Below the pieces are notes generated by a model. It did not search any database and had not been told where the DNA came from. It was given only the letters and a program-made list of their open reading frames with translations. Below, in pieces: positions 22,174 through 35,445 of a stretch of 64,000 bases of DNA. The DNA comes from Cynocephalus volans (taxonomy: Eukaryota > Chordata > Mammalia > Dermoptera > Cynocephalidae). The stretch covers positions 157,468,369 through 157,532,368 of the forward strand of contig NC_084463.1 in assembly GCF_027409185.1 (NCBI RefSeq), in the 5' to 3' direction. Every line of letters begins with the position of its first letter. Position 1 is the first letter of the stretch. The position numbers and the translations under genes were made by a program.

Positions 22174-25127
22174 TTAATACGCCTTACACCAAAAGCTGCC
22201 ATAGATTCTCTCCTGGAAAACAAGAACAGAGACGTCGCTTCGATTTTCCACTCTCTCTTACAAAGTCCAATATCAATATCCACACACAGTTCTTTGTGCT
22301 ATTTTCCTGCATCTGTCCACAAACATCTAATACCCAAGAAAATTAGTACTGGAAGCAAGTGAGAATTATCTCTCTTTTTATTCTGTGATCCTGGAGAGAT
22401 TTATTGATGCCAGACAGGTGGCCAGTGTTTTGGGACCTTTTCCCTGCCAGGGACCCCTTTGAAGCTTGTTTCTCCAAAAGTCCTGTTCCCTGATGTAATG
22501 TATTCAATAAATACGCTGCATGTAACATTTGTTGGAGACCTGCCAATCTGAGCTGTTTGTGATACCACTTTTTCACTTTTTCAGAGAATTGTCACCATCT
22601 CAGTTCAAGTACAAGGACGTGATACTTTTGAGTTCCCATATGGCCTTAAAAGTCAGAAATCCTGTAGCAGTCTGAGGCCCTCCACGTTTCCTTCGGGGCC
22701 TGCAAATCCGGCCTCCGCCCTGGCAATGAGGAACGCGGTCTGGGTTTTCGAAGAGCACGTGCTCCCCCTTCCTAAACTGCAGGAGACGTCCACTGTGATC
22801 CTTACGCTCTTTGGTATATTTCTAATTTTTCTATCATGAAGTGCTTTAAGTGGAATATTGCGATGTTAAATAAATGCTAACAACAGAGCACAGCGCATGT
22901 GTTTGTACTTAGTCATTGCTGAAACGCTGGCTTCTGTTTTAAGCAGTTCTGTCACCCACGCTGGTCTCACCCCGTGACATGCACTTGTAACTTCAGGAGG
23001 TGCCTGAACAAATGACACTGGGATTCCAATCACGTGTGCCAGCAAGTCACCGTGGTGAGACCTAGGTTTTAAATTCTTTATATTGGAATATGTAGAATTT
23101 ACACAAATGCTATTTTCTGGACACTGTAAACTTTGTATCAGAACGTTTTTGCTATCTGTTTCTGTGAGAAGTGGGAACTTTCTTTGTGGGTTGTTCCAAC
23201 AGGTGAGTGGCTCCTTGAGAATCAGACTGTCTTGTCTGGACAGAAGATGTGTGTGTCTGTCCCTGCGTGTGTCTTGTGCTCATGCATGTCTGTGTGTCTG
23301 TGTGTGAGCGTGTCCTGGGGACTTGAAGGGGGTGACAAGCCATTTCTCGACCTCTATTTCTCTCTTTTCCATTGATCATTCACTAAAGATTCTCAAAGTG
23401 AAGCGAATCAGCCTTACAGCAAAATTAAATTAACCCATACAAAAGACAATCCCCAAACCACCAAAAACCTGGTCAGAGGCTGCTCGGCATTACTGGTGAG
23501 AAATTTAGAGCCTGCCCGTTCCTGGTCAGTGAGTTTTAAGGCACATAAGAAGAAGGCTAATTTACCATCAGGTTTTGTATATTGCTCAGAGTGTCATTTG
23601 ATTGCTGGAGGAAGCACTGTTTGAATTCATCTACGGCGTTGGCAGTGGCGTTATCTGGTATGAACTGTTGAATAGATTGTTTCAGTTGAGCTGTAGACAC
23701 CCCGGAATTGATCACATTGTAAATCACATCCTCGAGAAGTTGACAGCCAGACCCTGAGGAGAGAGCGTGAGAAAACAGGCTCATTGCTGGAGGTGTGAGC
23801 CCACTGGGGGAGTCCTGTCATGTCACTCATCTTCTTGCACCCACTAGAGACACTGATGACGAAGGACTGTGGTCCGTTTCTCGGGTCCTCGGTTCTAGGA
23901 CAGTAAACTCAGGCTCCGGATTTAAGCCTTGCAGCATCTGTCCCCCTAAACCCCCCAGCTCAGAGGAGCCAAACCCCGTGCAAAGTGGCTTTATGAGGAG
24001 GCTGGAGAAATGACAAGCTCTGACTTGGTGGGACATACTCAACACTGTTTCCTCTTTCTTGGATGACAGTCGTGCCGTGGTTCACTGTTATCATTCAGAG
24101 CCTCAAGTAGGATTTCAAGTATCACAGAAGCATTGGGTCTAGAGCACTGTCCATTAACTCTTTTAACTCTAACTGTGGTCTGCATCGACAAGGAAGGTAA
24201 AACAGAACCTCCTGTTCATGAAGCGACCTGATGCGGCCACCCCTGAGGACGAGGGGACAAAGCTCGGGACCTGGATTCACGAGAGCCGGTTTGCTCCTGG
24301 GTCTGCATTTTTCCATTTCGTTGCCTGTGAGCAGAGCACCTTTTTACCCGTCTGCACCTACTTTGGGAACAAATGAGGGAGGGTATGCAAGTGAGCCTTG
24401 TCAGTTGTACAAAGTAGGCTACACATGTGACCTGTTAGTGCTGCCCAGATTCTGGCCTTCAGGGCTTTGTCCTCCCTCTGGGTCTTTAATGCTGGAAGGA
24501 GACTCCAGAGGGTGTGAGTCCTCCCCAGCCTGCTTCGAGCACCAAGGGGCTCGGAGTTAATGTGCCCTCCACAAAGGCTGAGATCAACGCTGGGAGTGCA
24601 GAGTGAGCCCCACATGGTGTGAGACACTGGGTCACACGCTGCAGCCTGAATCTTCCCTCCTGAGGTTTTCCCATTTCCTCCCATGTTTAAGGAGACCCGG
24701 GAGTGCCTCTTTCAGGGAACCCATGTGGATCCAATGCCATGGGTCCATCCTTCATATCTTTCCCTTGCCCCACTGAAATGTCTCATTCAAATACTCAATC
24801 CTGAGTCTCATCCTGGTTTTCAGGGTAGCTGCACCATGGTGGGACACTCTCAATGGGTATGAGACGCTCCATCCAGCTCCAATACAGGGGCACAGCCCAT
24901 GAGGGAACCTGCTCTTTGACTGTCTGGAATTAATGGTGATGCTTAGGCCTATTACACCCAGACCCTTTGCACCGAGACTCACCTGTGCTGGGGCCTGGGA
25001 ACTGGGAGATCTTGCCCAGGGCCCAGGAATCAACCCCCAGCTGACAGGCAGCCCTCTGTGCACAGAACTCACCTGCAGAGCAGTAGAGGGGGAGGGCGGC
25101 CAGCATGAGGACCACCAGCAGCTTCAT
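22174..25127 (-). CDS. SCGB2A2-like: Mammaglobin-like secretoglobin (SCGB2A family), right copy
   Basis: The coding exons are 25073-25127, 23566-23753 and 22174-22212, with the same splice sites as the left copy. The predicted 93-residue protein is identical: signal peptide 1-18, Cys22/Cys65/Cys90, sequons at Asn53 and Asn71, and C-terminal GSFWCKAY. No frame or splice damage is visible. It lies on the same strand as, and downstream of, SCGB1D (45784-48965), which is the order of the human SCGB1D-SCGB2A pairs. I therefore infer that this copy keeps the ancestral position and the left one is the inverted duplicate. The identical promoter and flanks suggest similar expression. By analogy with human mammaglobin and lipophilin B, the product probably pairs with an SCGB1D chain by disulfide bonds and is secreted; that partnership is inferred. 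Confidence 0.93.
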
Positions 25128-25184
25128 GGTGAGGCAGCTGTTGTTGGCTGTGCAGGCGACTGCGGCAGGGATCAAGTACCTCGC

Positions 25185-25219
25185 TTTGGAGGTGAGCACC
25201 CAGAGCTCCTCTATTTATT
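25185..25219 (-). promoter_or_regulatory. Core promoter of the right SCGB2A gene
   Basis: This is the mirror of 17073-17107: TATA-like AATAAATAG at 25211-25219 and CACCTCCAAA at 25185-25194, both on the - strand. It is identical to the left promoter. Confidence 0.65.
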
Positions 25220-26239
25220 CCCCAGGCAGCCACCTTAATCCCTCCCAGGAATCAGGGAATGAGTCACAGACTCAACCTGGCACGGGACCAGGAAGGAACA
25301 GCCTGCACTGGCGGGAGCCCAGCCAGTGTGTGACAGGCGTGTAGAAACCTCCTGCTTCCCGCCTCTTCCTTGGGGTCCTTCTCCCTTTGCTCTTCCTCGT
25401 CTTCTGCACCTGCTCCAGGTGCTCACAGCGCCCCCTGCATGAGCTGGCTCCACTGAGCAGCGGGCCTGCTGCAGTGCCGCACGCCGCCTCCAGGGGGCAG
25501 GCTCTGCTCAGCCACCGACTCTCACGTTCTGAAACGTGCTTGACGTTCTGTGTGGGTATTTACCGACATCCGCCCTCCACTGAAAGTCATTTCTATAAGG
25601 ATTTTCTCACTTAGTAACTTCACAAGTTCATCGTATTGTAAATGTGTTAATACGTGCATTTATTTCCTTGTTGTTTTTTTTCAGGGTTTTCCTTTCAAAT
25701 TGCTGAGGGCAGGCAGGGCTGCACGGTGGACGGTGCGGGATTCGGCTCATGCTCGTGTGGATTTGGATACTCGATGCACCATCTGGTCATGACGTGTCCT
25801 TGGGCAAGTTCCAATATTGTCTCTGAGCTTCCTTGGGTATGCGTGATCCCTTGTCGGGATGTCCTAAGGAGGACAGTCGCTCTGTGTAAGGATTCTATCA
25901 CACGGCCTCACATAAGGTGACCACGCATGAGTGGGGGTGTTTATCCCTCCGTCCCTCCATCCATTCATCCGTGAATTACTGTTGAGCTTGTCCCATGCAC
26001 TGGCCCCTGAGGCTACATGTGACAGAATCAATTAAAGGAACAAGGCAGAGCAGGCCCTTGCCCTTGTGCAGCTCACTTTCTAAACTGGGTGGCAGCAGAC
26101 AGGCACACACATCCATGGGGGACGTGGGGAAGTGGCAGTCACTGCTGTGGTCCTGTTATGGACTCGCAAGAGCAATCCCGTCAGAAGGGACACCGTGTGA
26201 TTTATGGCCCACACTTGGGCACTTTGTGAAAATGAACAT

Positions 26240-27600
26240 GAGATGGACAGGATGTCAGGACAACAACACAAGCCAGGACTCTTCTGAGGAACCTGGCACT
26301 GGTGTCAACTGCCTGTGAGGTGAACATATTTAACCCCCAATGGAAATGGGACATAGAGAGGTCCAGACTTACCCAGAGGACACAGCCAGTGAGTGGCTGA
26401 ACCAGGCTATGAAGCCAGACGTTCTGGCTCCAGAGACTTCTCTCAGCTCTATTTACCTCTTTGGCTTCACCCTGAAGGACCTTCATGTTATGGTTCAAAC
26501 TTATCCCTGTGTCCTTGCCTCCCACTGCTGTGCTGTGTGAACTCAGGGTTGATTCTGTAGGGGCCACAGTCACCTGCTTGAGGCCTTTGCTCCCCGTTGT
26601 CTCCCCTCCTCCACTGTGCCTGTCACTCTGGGATGAAACATGCCTCATTCCCTAAGCCACATCAAACACAGCCATGCCTGTGCCCTTCCCTGGCCCCTGC
26701 ATCTCCGGAATCTCCCCAGTCACAGGACCCCAGGGCTGTCCATGAACATCCCTCTCCTGACATCTCCAGCACCCTGATTACTGGCCCCTGCTCTGTTCAA
26801 GGTCTTGAACCCACGGCATGTGCACGTCTTCTTTCTACTATAGCCTGATATTCGGTGCTTAGTTAATATTTATGTAACTGATGTTCAAGAACACATTGTA
26901 TTTCTCTTACAAAGAGTTTTTTAATTGTATTACATGTTTCATTACTAGGTCTATTAGAAACATGAACTCATTTAAAATTAGTTTCAGTAAAAACACACAT
27001 AGGACTTAAGACTGAAATCAGACATCAGCCTGATGTCCTGGGCAATAGAACCACCATTTGTGTTTTCCTGTGCAAATGAGGACCTTGACACAAGAGCGGA
27101 AGACTTCAGGCAGGTGAGGAGAGGAGGTATTTAGAGTCCCTGTCATCCGTTGCCTGAGCCACCTCAATGTCTCTTTTTCCAGGAGTGACTGGCATCGTGG
27201 TATGACCTAACCAGGATCAATCTAATGAATTGGGACCAGGAGCCGGTATTGGAAGTAGAACCATAATCAAGTGTCAGCCCCTGGCTAATTCTCCTCGGCT
27301 CCTTCACCAAACCCTGAAAGTACACAACCTGCCATTTCCCTGAAATGTGCGTGGTTAAAAATGTCAATGCCTGGGTACATGTGACATTTGACTTGGATCA
27401 CTATGTATCTACACCAATATCTATGCCAGTCAGTTGGTAAATTTCCTTTCACTTCAATGCCAACATTTTCCTTGTCCCTGTAGTCAGCCCATGGTTATGA
27501 GCCTCTGGTCCATGGGGGCACTACAAGAGGTACGTGGGGAGATGATGTAAAGTATCCCCACTGCTAGAGCAGTGGTTCTCAGCGGGGCAATTTTGACCTT
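26240..27600 (-). repeat. Older direct duplicate (inner unit, right arm)
   Basis: This is the mirror of 14690-16050. It resembles 35060-36520 in the same arm. Compare the block near 26700 ('ATCTCCGGAATCTCC') with that near 35669 ('ATCTCCGGCATCTCC'), followed in both by 'CCCTCTCCTGAC' and 'CACCCTGATTACTGGCCCC' type sequence. A MIR relic (antisense) lies at about 26330-26450. Confidence 0.6.
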
Positions 27601-27745
27601 CCCCGAAAATTTGGAGAACGTCTGTCAATGTCTAGAGTTGTTTGTAATTGTCCCAAGGAGCATGGGTGTGCTACTGATATCAAGTATCAGGGGCAAGGAA
27701 TTAAACATCCTACTGAATTCTGATATTCACATCAAAATCAAGGGT
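27560..27745 (+). mobile_element. MER5-type (hAT-Charlie) relic
   Basis: It begins 'GCTAGAGCAGTGGTTCTCAG' and mirrors 14545-14735 with few differences. Confidence 0.65.
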
Positions 27746-27749
27746 GCTG

Positions 27750-29670
27750 TAGTCGAGGGGCCATGTGTATGTAAATATTGAAAAGCACTTGGTCTCGTAT
27801 TGATACATCAGCAGTGCTAGATGGCCTTGCCTCTAGTGCACAGTGAATGCAGCCCCAGGCACAGCAAGATCCCTGCAGGTGTGTGGGCATCATTGCCCTC
27901 CTGTGGGCTGGACTCAGTGTCACCTCCACGCCCAGGCCCAGGCAGCTTTGCCCACCAGGAGGGCCTTACTTCCACCTTTCAGTCATCCTCATCCTGTAGG
28001 TCCTTATGACCTCACACAGCCATCACTCCCTGCACAGAGCCTCCCTTCCTGGAGATGCACAGCTCAGAAGGACTTTAGCTTCCATAGGTTAATAATATGT
28101 AATATGTAATACCTAAGACAAATATATATATATATAATTTTTTAAATATGTAAGACAAAATATTCTCTGTGAAATATATCTCTTATCATTCCTCAATCCT
28201 CTGTCTTGTCTCTAGTCATTCAACATGTAATTCATTATATACGGAAATCTGCTATTTCTTTCAATAAAATATATCAAACTCCTGTTAGGTGCGTGGTGTT
28301 TTTTCAGCTGACCTAAGATAATCTACAGCATCTTAACTGCTTTCCAGTAAATTATCACCTCTCTAGTGATAGCACTAGTCATGGTTCTGACTCCTCCCAC
28401 ATTTTTCCACAATTTCTTCCACATTTCCTTCCTTTGCACTTGTCTTCCAGCATCTCTTTCTTTGAAGTTTAATGTCTAATGTGATACAGGTGCAATGTGT
28501 GAGACAGAAAATGGTGTAGAGTGGGTTGTAATGACAAACACTTGTTTCCTCCTCTTCCCATGCCCATGATAGTGTCCATGTCACCTCCGACTTGTGTCAG
28601 AGTTTCCCCTGGTGTTTACCTTCATGGGTCTGAATCATTTTGAGCACAGGTCTCTGGTCGGCATCACGTTCAGACGTCTCTACTCCTGCGTCAAATCCTC
28701 TGCCCTGGACCCCATGCTTTTCTCTTTCTCCTTCTATTCCCTCCTTTATAGAGAAAATCTTCCACTGTCTTTTGGAGAAAAGCTTGGTGGACATAAAATA
28801 GGGGGAAATTTGCATGTCTGAATATTTCTCTATCATCACGCTTGAGTGACAGTTGGCTGATTATAGAAATTTACCCTGATAGAATTATAGGGTGAAAATT
28901 CTATAAATTTTCAGCAGTGTTGCTTTGCATTGAAGTCTTTTTGGTTGATGCTATTTTCATTCTTCATCCTTGAATATGACCTAGTGTTCTGTTTAGCAGG
29001 AAACTCTTTAGGAAGATGTTGCTAATTTTCACCATGATATTTTTGCATGGGGAGAGAATGGACCTTTTAAATCTCAAATCCTTCATTTGGGGGATGTTCT
29101 GGTGTAATTTTTGATGTTTTTGTACCCACCATATAATTCCTTTCTCATCTGGGAATTTTGTAGTTAAACATCCTGAATTGATCCGCTCTAACTCGCCCCT
29201 TTACTTCTATAGATTTCATTCATTTAATTTTTCTTTACAAATATTCTTTTTTTCACCACTTTAGTTTCGTCTTCCACTCCTACATTAATTTTTCCACCTA
29301 TCATACTTTTCTTTTTCTCGACTTCTTTGTTGCCTTTTGAATAATTTTTAAGATGTCCAAAAAGCGAGAGACGTCAGGAATGTGGACTTTCTGAGATCCA
29401 TGAAAGCGTCCCATGGGATGGAGCACCTGCAAAACCCACAGAGCCTAGAACAGCCACCGAAGAGCTGTCACATAAGTTCATTCTTATTCCCTTGTTTTCC
29501 CTATTTCCTGTTCCCCAGCACTGGAGAGGTCAGAACCATGACTAGTTAACCCCTGGAGAATTGATGGAAGCATCAAGAGAGAGAGAAAAGAGAAGCCTTA
29601 TTTTAAGTCAATGTGAAGTTGTGGTTATTACACAGAGCTGCAAATTCTAATTTCTGTGTTTGCATATTCA
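27750..29670. other. No gene seen; mirror of 12620-14545
   Basis: AT-rich sequence with a (TA)n run near 28122-28136. It shares weak similarity with 37030-38100 from the older tandem duplication. Open frames mirror those of the left arm and do not look coding. Confidence 0.4.
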
Positions 29671-29674
29671 GCCA

Positions 29675-30525
29675 TATTGTGTAGCAAAAAGAGCCATTTA
29701 ACAAACATTTCTCAAAAGAGTATATACAAATGTCCAAAAGGCACATGGAAAAATGCTCACCATCACTATCCTCAGGGAAATCCAAATTAAAACTGCAACG
29801 AGATACCATCTCACCTCGGTTAGAATGGCTGTTATCAACAAGACAGAAAAAATAAATGCTGGCAACGATGAGTGGAAAAAGAAGCCCCCTGCACTGTTGA
29901 TGGGATTGTAAATTGACACAGCCATTGTGGAAAACAGTATGAAGGTTCGTCAGAAAACAAAATAAATCAAATTTATGACCCAGTAAGTCCACTACTGGGT
30001 ATATTGGCAAAGTAAGTGAAATCAACATATCGAAGAGACACCCGAGCTCCCATGTCCATTGTGACAATATTCACTATTTTGCATAAATGCCCATCAATGA
30101 ATGAATGGATTAAAAAACTTGATATGTATGCAGAATGAAATACTCTGTGGCTATAAAATAAAAACAATCCTGTCATTTGCAGTGACATGGATGGAAGTGG
30201 AGACCATCATGTGAAGTAAAGTAGGCCAATGACAGAGACACAAATACCCCATGATCCCATTCGCATGTGGAATATTGAAAAAAAAAAATTCCTCATGGAA
30301 GTAGAGGGTAGAATAGTGGTTACTAGTGGTGAGGAGGCAGTGGGGAGGGACAGGGTGCCACTGGGAGGAGAAGGGGTGGATTAATGGGCACAAAGCTATG
30401 CTGTCTACACTCGTGAGCCATTATGCAGTGTATGCATGTATAGAAACAACACACTGTACCACACAAGTATATACAAAGAAATGTTAAAATTTAAAAAAGA
30501 TAAACGTGAGCAACTGAAGATTTAT
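29675..30525 (+). mobile_element. L1 3' end relic
   Basis: The sense reading shows the L1 ORF2 end and 3' UTR, including 'AAATTGACACAGCCATTGTGG', 'CACTACTGGGTATATTGGCA' type sequence and 'GACATGGATGGAAGTGGAG'. It mirrors 11765-12620. Confidence 0.85.
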
Positions 30526-30529
30526 TTAA

Positions 30530-33500
30530 GTAACCACATGACTAAATCATAGCTTTGTTGTCAGAATATTGACCATTTCCTTGTGTATAAGTAGATGGTA
30601 GAAGTGGATTGACTAAGAGAGTCTAGGCAGAGACTAGCAAATCTTGTTGTGGAAAGTAATTAGGGGCCCTGCATTAGAGCAGCAGTCAAGGGACCGCCAA
30701 CAACAGTTGAAGTAAAGAAAACCAGCACAAGTCAACCCTTGTACTTGCTAAAATCTCAATGTATTTTCACTTTCAAACAGAGGTTGATGCATGTTGTTGA
30801 CATCTTCAGCACAAAAGGAATGGAGGATGTGAATCATGGAGAGAGCTGACAGCTGGAGGTGTCTTGTCTTCAGAGGTGTCAACAGTGCTGGGAGAGGACG
30901 TCCGATGGGGGTGAGAATACAGGTCTCGCTCCTGTTTACAGTTTCCACCTGCTGCCACCCCAGTGTCCGCAGCCTGTTAAGTCTCACCTGGTCCCACCTC
31001 ACATTCTTCAACAGTAGCTCCTGAAGAAATGGCAGAGGGCATGAACCTACTGTGATTACTTTTAAAATAGTAAAATCAATGAATGGCCTACAAACTTCAG
31101 TTCTGGAGAGCTGAAGAAGTATCCAGAAAGGTCAGAAGGGGGCAAGTTTGGAGATGCATGCCGGTCTCTGAGTCTGAAGCGAAAGGCTCGTCTTCCACCT
31201 CCTGCTGCTTAGCCTCCTACATTGACTTTTTCTCCTTTTCTGCAAGGTGCAAACCAATTCCTACCCTCTATGACCGTGTCTCCTGGTGCAATCAGCCAGG
31301 CTAGGGGAAATACCACAATCTGCCTCTGGGAAGCAAACTTCCCTCATCTACAGACACCTCTTTTTCAGAAAGGTGCTTTAAGATTTGGAGAATAGGTATC
31401 AGTAATCTCTGCTGAAATCTTCTTTTTACAAGAATTATGACACTAAGTTAATTCAGATTCATAAATATACTGTGTTATAAATCTCCAAGTCAATTCTTGT
31501 TAATGTCTCTGTTGGCATTTCAGGATTTTCCTTCCACTGACTCAAAGGATGTGGTGGACTAGGAGAGTAAATGATTGCTTAGGGCAGGCAGAGCCGAACA
31601 GTAGATGGTGAAGGGATTTGGGCTCGTGCAGATGTGGATTTTGTTCCTAGATACAATATCAGGTCGTGAAGTGTCTTTGGACAGGTTACAATGCTGGTCC
31701 CTCTGAACTTCCATTTCCTCTTTTGAAAATGGGTGTAAATGATACCCTGCTGTGTTCTGTAGAAGTGATAGATGCTCTCTGTAAAGCTTCTGTCACAAGG
31801 TCTAGCATAAGATGATGATGAATACATGATCTTTAATGGATGGAGTTTTCATCCATCCACCCATCCAGCTCTGCATCCATCCCATGTTGAGAACAATCTG
31901 CTGAGCTTCTCCTCTCAGCTGGCCCTGTGCTGTGAGCTATGGAATCAGATGGAGGAATAAATCCTTGCTCTTGGGGAACTGACTTTCTTACGAGAGAGGA
32001 AACAGGCCCACAAATAAAAGGATTTATATCAGAAAGTGGGAATGGCTGCACAGAACCACAAACTATCTACAAAAGCAGAATGATTTGATGGATTGATGGT
32101 CCGTGGGCAGCTTCCTGTAAGCAGTTCAAATCAAGCCTGTAGGAGGAGGTGCAGTTTTAGCTGAGAGTTAGTATCCAGTCCCGATCTGGAAGAGTTTCAG
32201 CAGCCCAGAGGCCTGCGGGCGGCTGGTACTTGGCAATGCAAGGTCAAGGAGGGAAAGAAAGTTGATGTCTTAGGGTCAAGAGAGGCACAGGACAGCTTTG
32301 TATGAATAGAAAACCCACTGCAGTTTAACTAGAGACAAGATGAAGGTAACAGGAACCAAAAAATAGGGTTGGTTCTGGTTTCCCCCCACCCTCCAAAAAA
32401 AGAAAGGAATGACGAGTGAGCCAGGGGGATGAACTGTTTCTTTATTCCCTGTGAACACATATTTGCTGTCTGGATTCTTTGTGATGTCCTCCTTCCCTTC
32501 ACTGAGCTGGAGCACAAGCTGTTCTGAGACAAGAACAAAACTGATGTACGAAGGGGCTAGAAACAAGGGCCGTGTACTTGTGTGTGTACTTTCACTCACC
32601 TGGCCATGGCTGGCATCCTTCATTCCAAAGGGAAATGAAGGACTTTGGTTATGAAGCAGGAAACTGTCTCCTTGGCCAGGACTTCTTGGGGCTCCACCTC
32701 CTGCCCTAGTCCTTCTGGACCTGCCCTGACACCTGCCGGGCCAGATGCCCTTCGGAAATTTCTTATTCATCTAAAATAAACCCCATGCCAGGTACAGGGT
32801 GCCCACATTAAAGATGCTGTGTATCTTTACCCTCCTTGTTTTATCTGGACATCTGAACATTCTCAGGTGAATCAACTCACAATAACTTGGCCTAGAAAAT
32901 TCTCATTTGCAATCCAGCATCCTTAGCAAGAATTAGGAGAGCCAAAGGGTTCAGAAGACAGTGTTGCAGGTCCAACTTTTTATCTCTCTAAAAGGGGCTT
33001 TGCCTGGTGTCTTTGAAGAGAAAGGGAGTATGTGGTAAGAAAGAGTGAAATTTGACCTGCCCTCAGGTCCTAGAAGACCCTACATACAGTGATGTATTGT
33101 GGCACATGAAAGGCCGTGCCGTGCTTCATATAAACAGGCAACCGTGAGAGCCATCTTCTTAGTGATTTGTGCATTTCCCCCAAAGCTCTAACAACATACT
33201 TTTGAAGTTTAGATGCCCATTGAGCTTTTTAAATAATTGTAAGTGATAGATATTTATCTGCGCCACTGTGTTTGGGAAGGATACCCCACATTTCCTTATT
33301 TTCTCTCATTGCACGGATCTGCTTCTGCCTGTCACTTACCAGGGTTCTGGGAAATGAAATCGACCTCAGGCACTCCTTTGGAGGTGGGCCGCACCTCTCC
33401 AAGGTCATGCCAAGTCTAGAAGCAGGTGTGGACTGTTTCCTTGGGACAGGACCTTAAGAAAAGCCTCTGTCTTGGAGCAAACTCAGGTGGCACTGGGACG

Positions 33501-35290
33501 TATGTTTTTCAAGTCACCAAGGCCTTTCCCGGACCAGGTGCCTTCCCTGCCCTGGACAAGCCTGGTGCTGGGATTTCCTGGGTGTGGTGCTCACTGTTCA
33601 GTCCACATCCCTCCCCAGCATCCCAGCTCAGTGTCCCCAAGTATGTCAGAAGCCAGCACAGGATGAACTTTGCCCTCAGTGGGTAGGAAGACATGTTTTG
33701 TCAAGGTGTTGAGACTGAGCAAAGGGGACAGTGTGATTTCTCTAAAGTGACCACAAACACTGAGAAACACTCGTGGCCTGTCCTTCCAGGAGTGGAGTGG
33801 ACAAGGGAGAGGCTGTAGCCTCCATGGTGAGTCCAGGACAATGAAGAAAGGACCCTCCCTTCCCCCACACACATGCACGGCGAGCTGTGCGGTGCAGTGG
33901 TTTATCTTCCCTACTAGCTGAATCGTGGGAAGGGACCTGTGTCACATTAGACCTCTGAGAGCACTGAGGGGACACACAGTATAAGCCACAAGCTTGGATG
34001 GGACAGGAGAGGTGAAGAGAGGGATGTGGGTAAAGGGCACTGGGAAGTGAGATCACGGAGAGGGGACTTTCCTTCAGACGGGGAGAGGCTCAGGACGGCT
34101 TCGGGTAGGATACAGGGAGGTGGAATTCAGAAGATGAGGGACGTGAGGGTGTGCCCAGAGGAGTCGGGAAAGAGGAGGACCAGGAGGCGATAAACCCTCA
34201 CTCTGCAGCTGCTGCCTTCCCAGCTGGGCTTCCCCAGGGCACCGGGAAGGACCCAGAAGGCGGGCCTGGAGGCTGCTCTCTGCTGACGGTGGCTGTGCAG
34301 TGCCTGCTGGGTGACACCTCTGCACATGCCACAGTCCTCTCCCTGGCTCTGAGGCAGACCCCCTGTGGCACACCCCGAGTCACCACTGGCTGATTGTGAA
34401 GTGTCCCACGGGAGAATTAATGCTCTGTAACTTTTTCATAAAATAGTAGCAGTCGTGGAATTGTTGTGAGGAAAAAATGACTTGAAAGTACAAAGTCCTG
34501 AGAAGTGTGCCGGGTACAGAGGACCCGCCATCTGCACGTCAGCGTCTGGCCATCATTTGTACACACTGAACACACGTACACATGACAAACCTCTGAGGAT
34601 TGTTGGGACCATCCCAGACCCCAGAACCTCTGCTTCTACTTACATTCTGGCAAACTTGCAGAGATGACCATAGTTAGAAGCTAAAGGTTTTTAAGTTGGA
34701 GTAGGAAGCAGCGTGCTTTCATCCAAGTCTAATTGATTTTCTCTGAGTTCCTCTTTCTTCAGAGTTTTATGGATACAATTTACGCGTCATTTTTCCTCTT
34801 GCTCCTTCTACATATGGCAGCTGTATTCATCTCCCCAGAGCGTGGCTCCAATTTCTTGTACATGTTTGAAGTAATAAAAAAGAATTCCCCATCTTTAGTG
34901 AAGTGTAATTTCAAATAAAAATTGTATATATTTACAATGTACAGCATATCTTCATGCTATATTACGGATTGTGAAATTATTAATTCAAACTAAATATATT
35001 CACCAGCTCACATACTTATTTATTTTTTTGTGGTGATGACATAAGGTCCAGTCTCTTAGCTGTTTACATGGAAATGTTCAATAAGACACGAGTGACAAAC
35101 ACTTACACACCAGTCCCTGGGTAACAGGCAGTGTGCTGCCTTCAGTCTTCACAGCAGCAATCCTATGAGTACCAGGACCAGAGTATTTGTTGTAAAAAGC
35201 ACGGCATTTTGGGAATGAAAAACAACATGAAATGAACAGGACCCAGGGACACAATATAAAGCAGGTCTGTCCTGAGTACCTGGGATGTGT
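30530..35290. other. No gene seen; mirror of 7000-11760
   Basis: It matches the left arm at about 97-98%. Bases 31030-32130 are a decayed duplicate of the SCGB2A upstream region (25100-26100), but no secretoglobin exon follows where one would be expected (30530-31030). A 164-codon frame at 32276-32770 mirrors the left arm and is not convincing. An L2-like tail lies at about 31840-32000 and a MIR piece at about 31650-31800. Confidence 0.45.
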
Positions 35291-35445
35291 GGTCACCTCT
35301 CTGCAGGTGGGCATATCGTTTCAGTCCAGCTGCAGGAAATAAGACACAGAGAGGTTCAACAGAACTCCCCCAGGACACAGCTAGTAAGTGGCAGTTCCAT
35401 GACATAGAGCCAGGACCTCTGGTTCCAGAGGCTGCTCTCCACACA
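35290..35445 (-). mobile_element. MIR SINE relic
   Basis: 'ACACAGCTAGTAAGTGG' near 35375-35391 is the reverse complement of the MIR core. It mirrors 6845-7000. Confidence 0.75.

Larger units (their letters stand above)
21418..25978 (-). other. Right half of arm-to-arm identical tract
   Basis: This mirrors 16314-20874 with a constant coordinate sum of 42292 and no difference found. The first outer mismatch is at 25979 and the first inner one at 21417. Confidence 0.88.

Noticed and set aside
16314-25978. Identical tract as a pure assembly fold-back
   Set aside because: The real spacer, the diverged 74-base rim and about 2-12% arm differences further out argue for a genuine inverted repeat. 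A local collapse of two similar copies remains possible and is listed as the refuting test.
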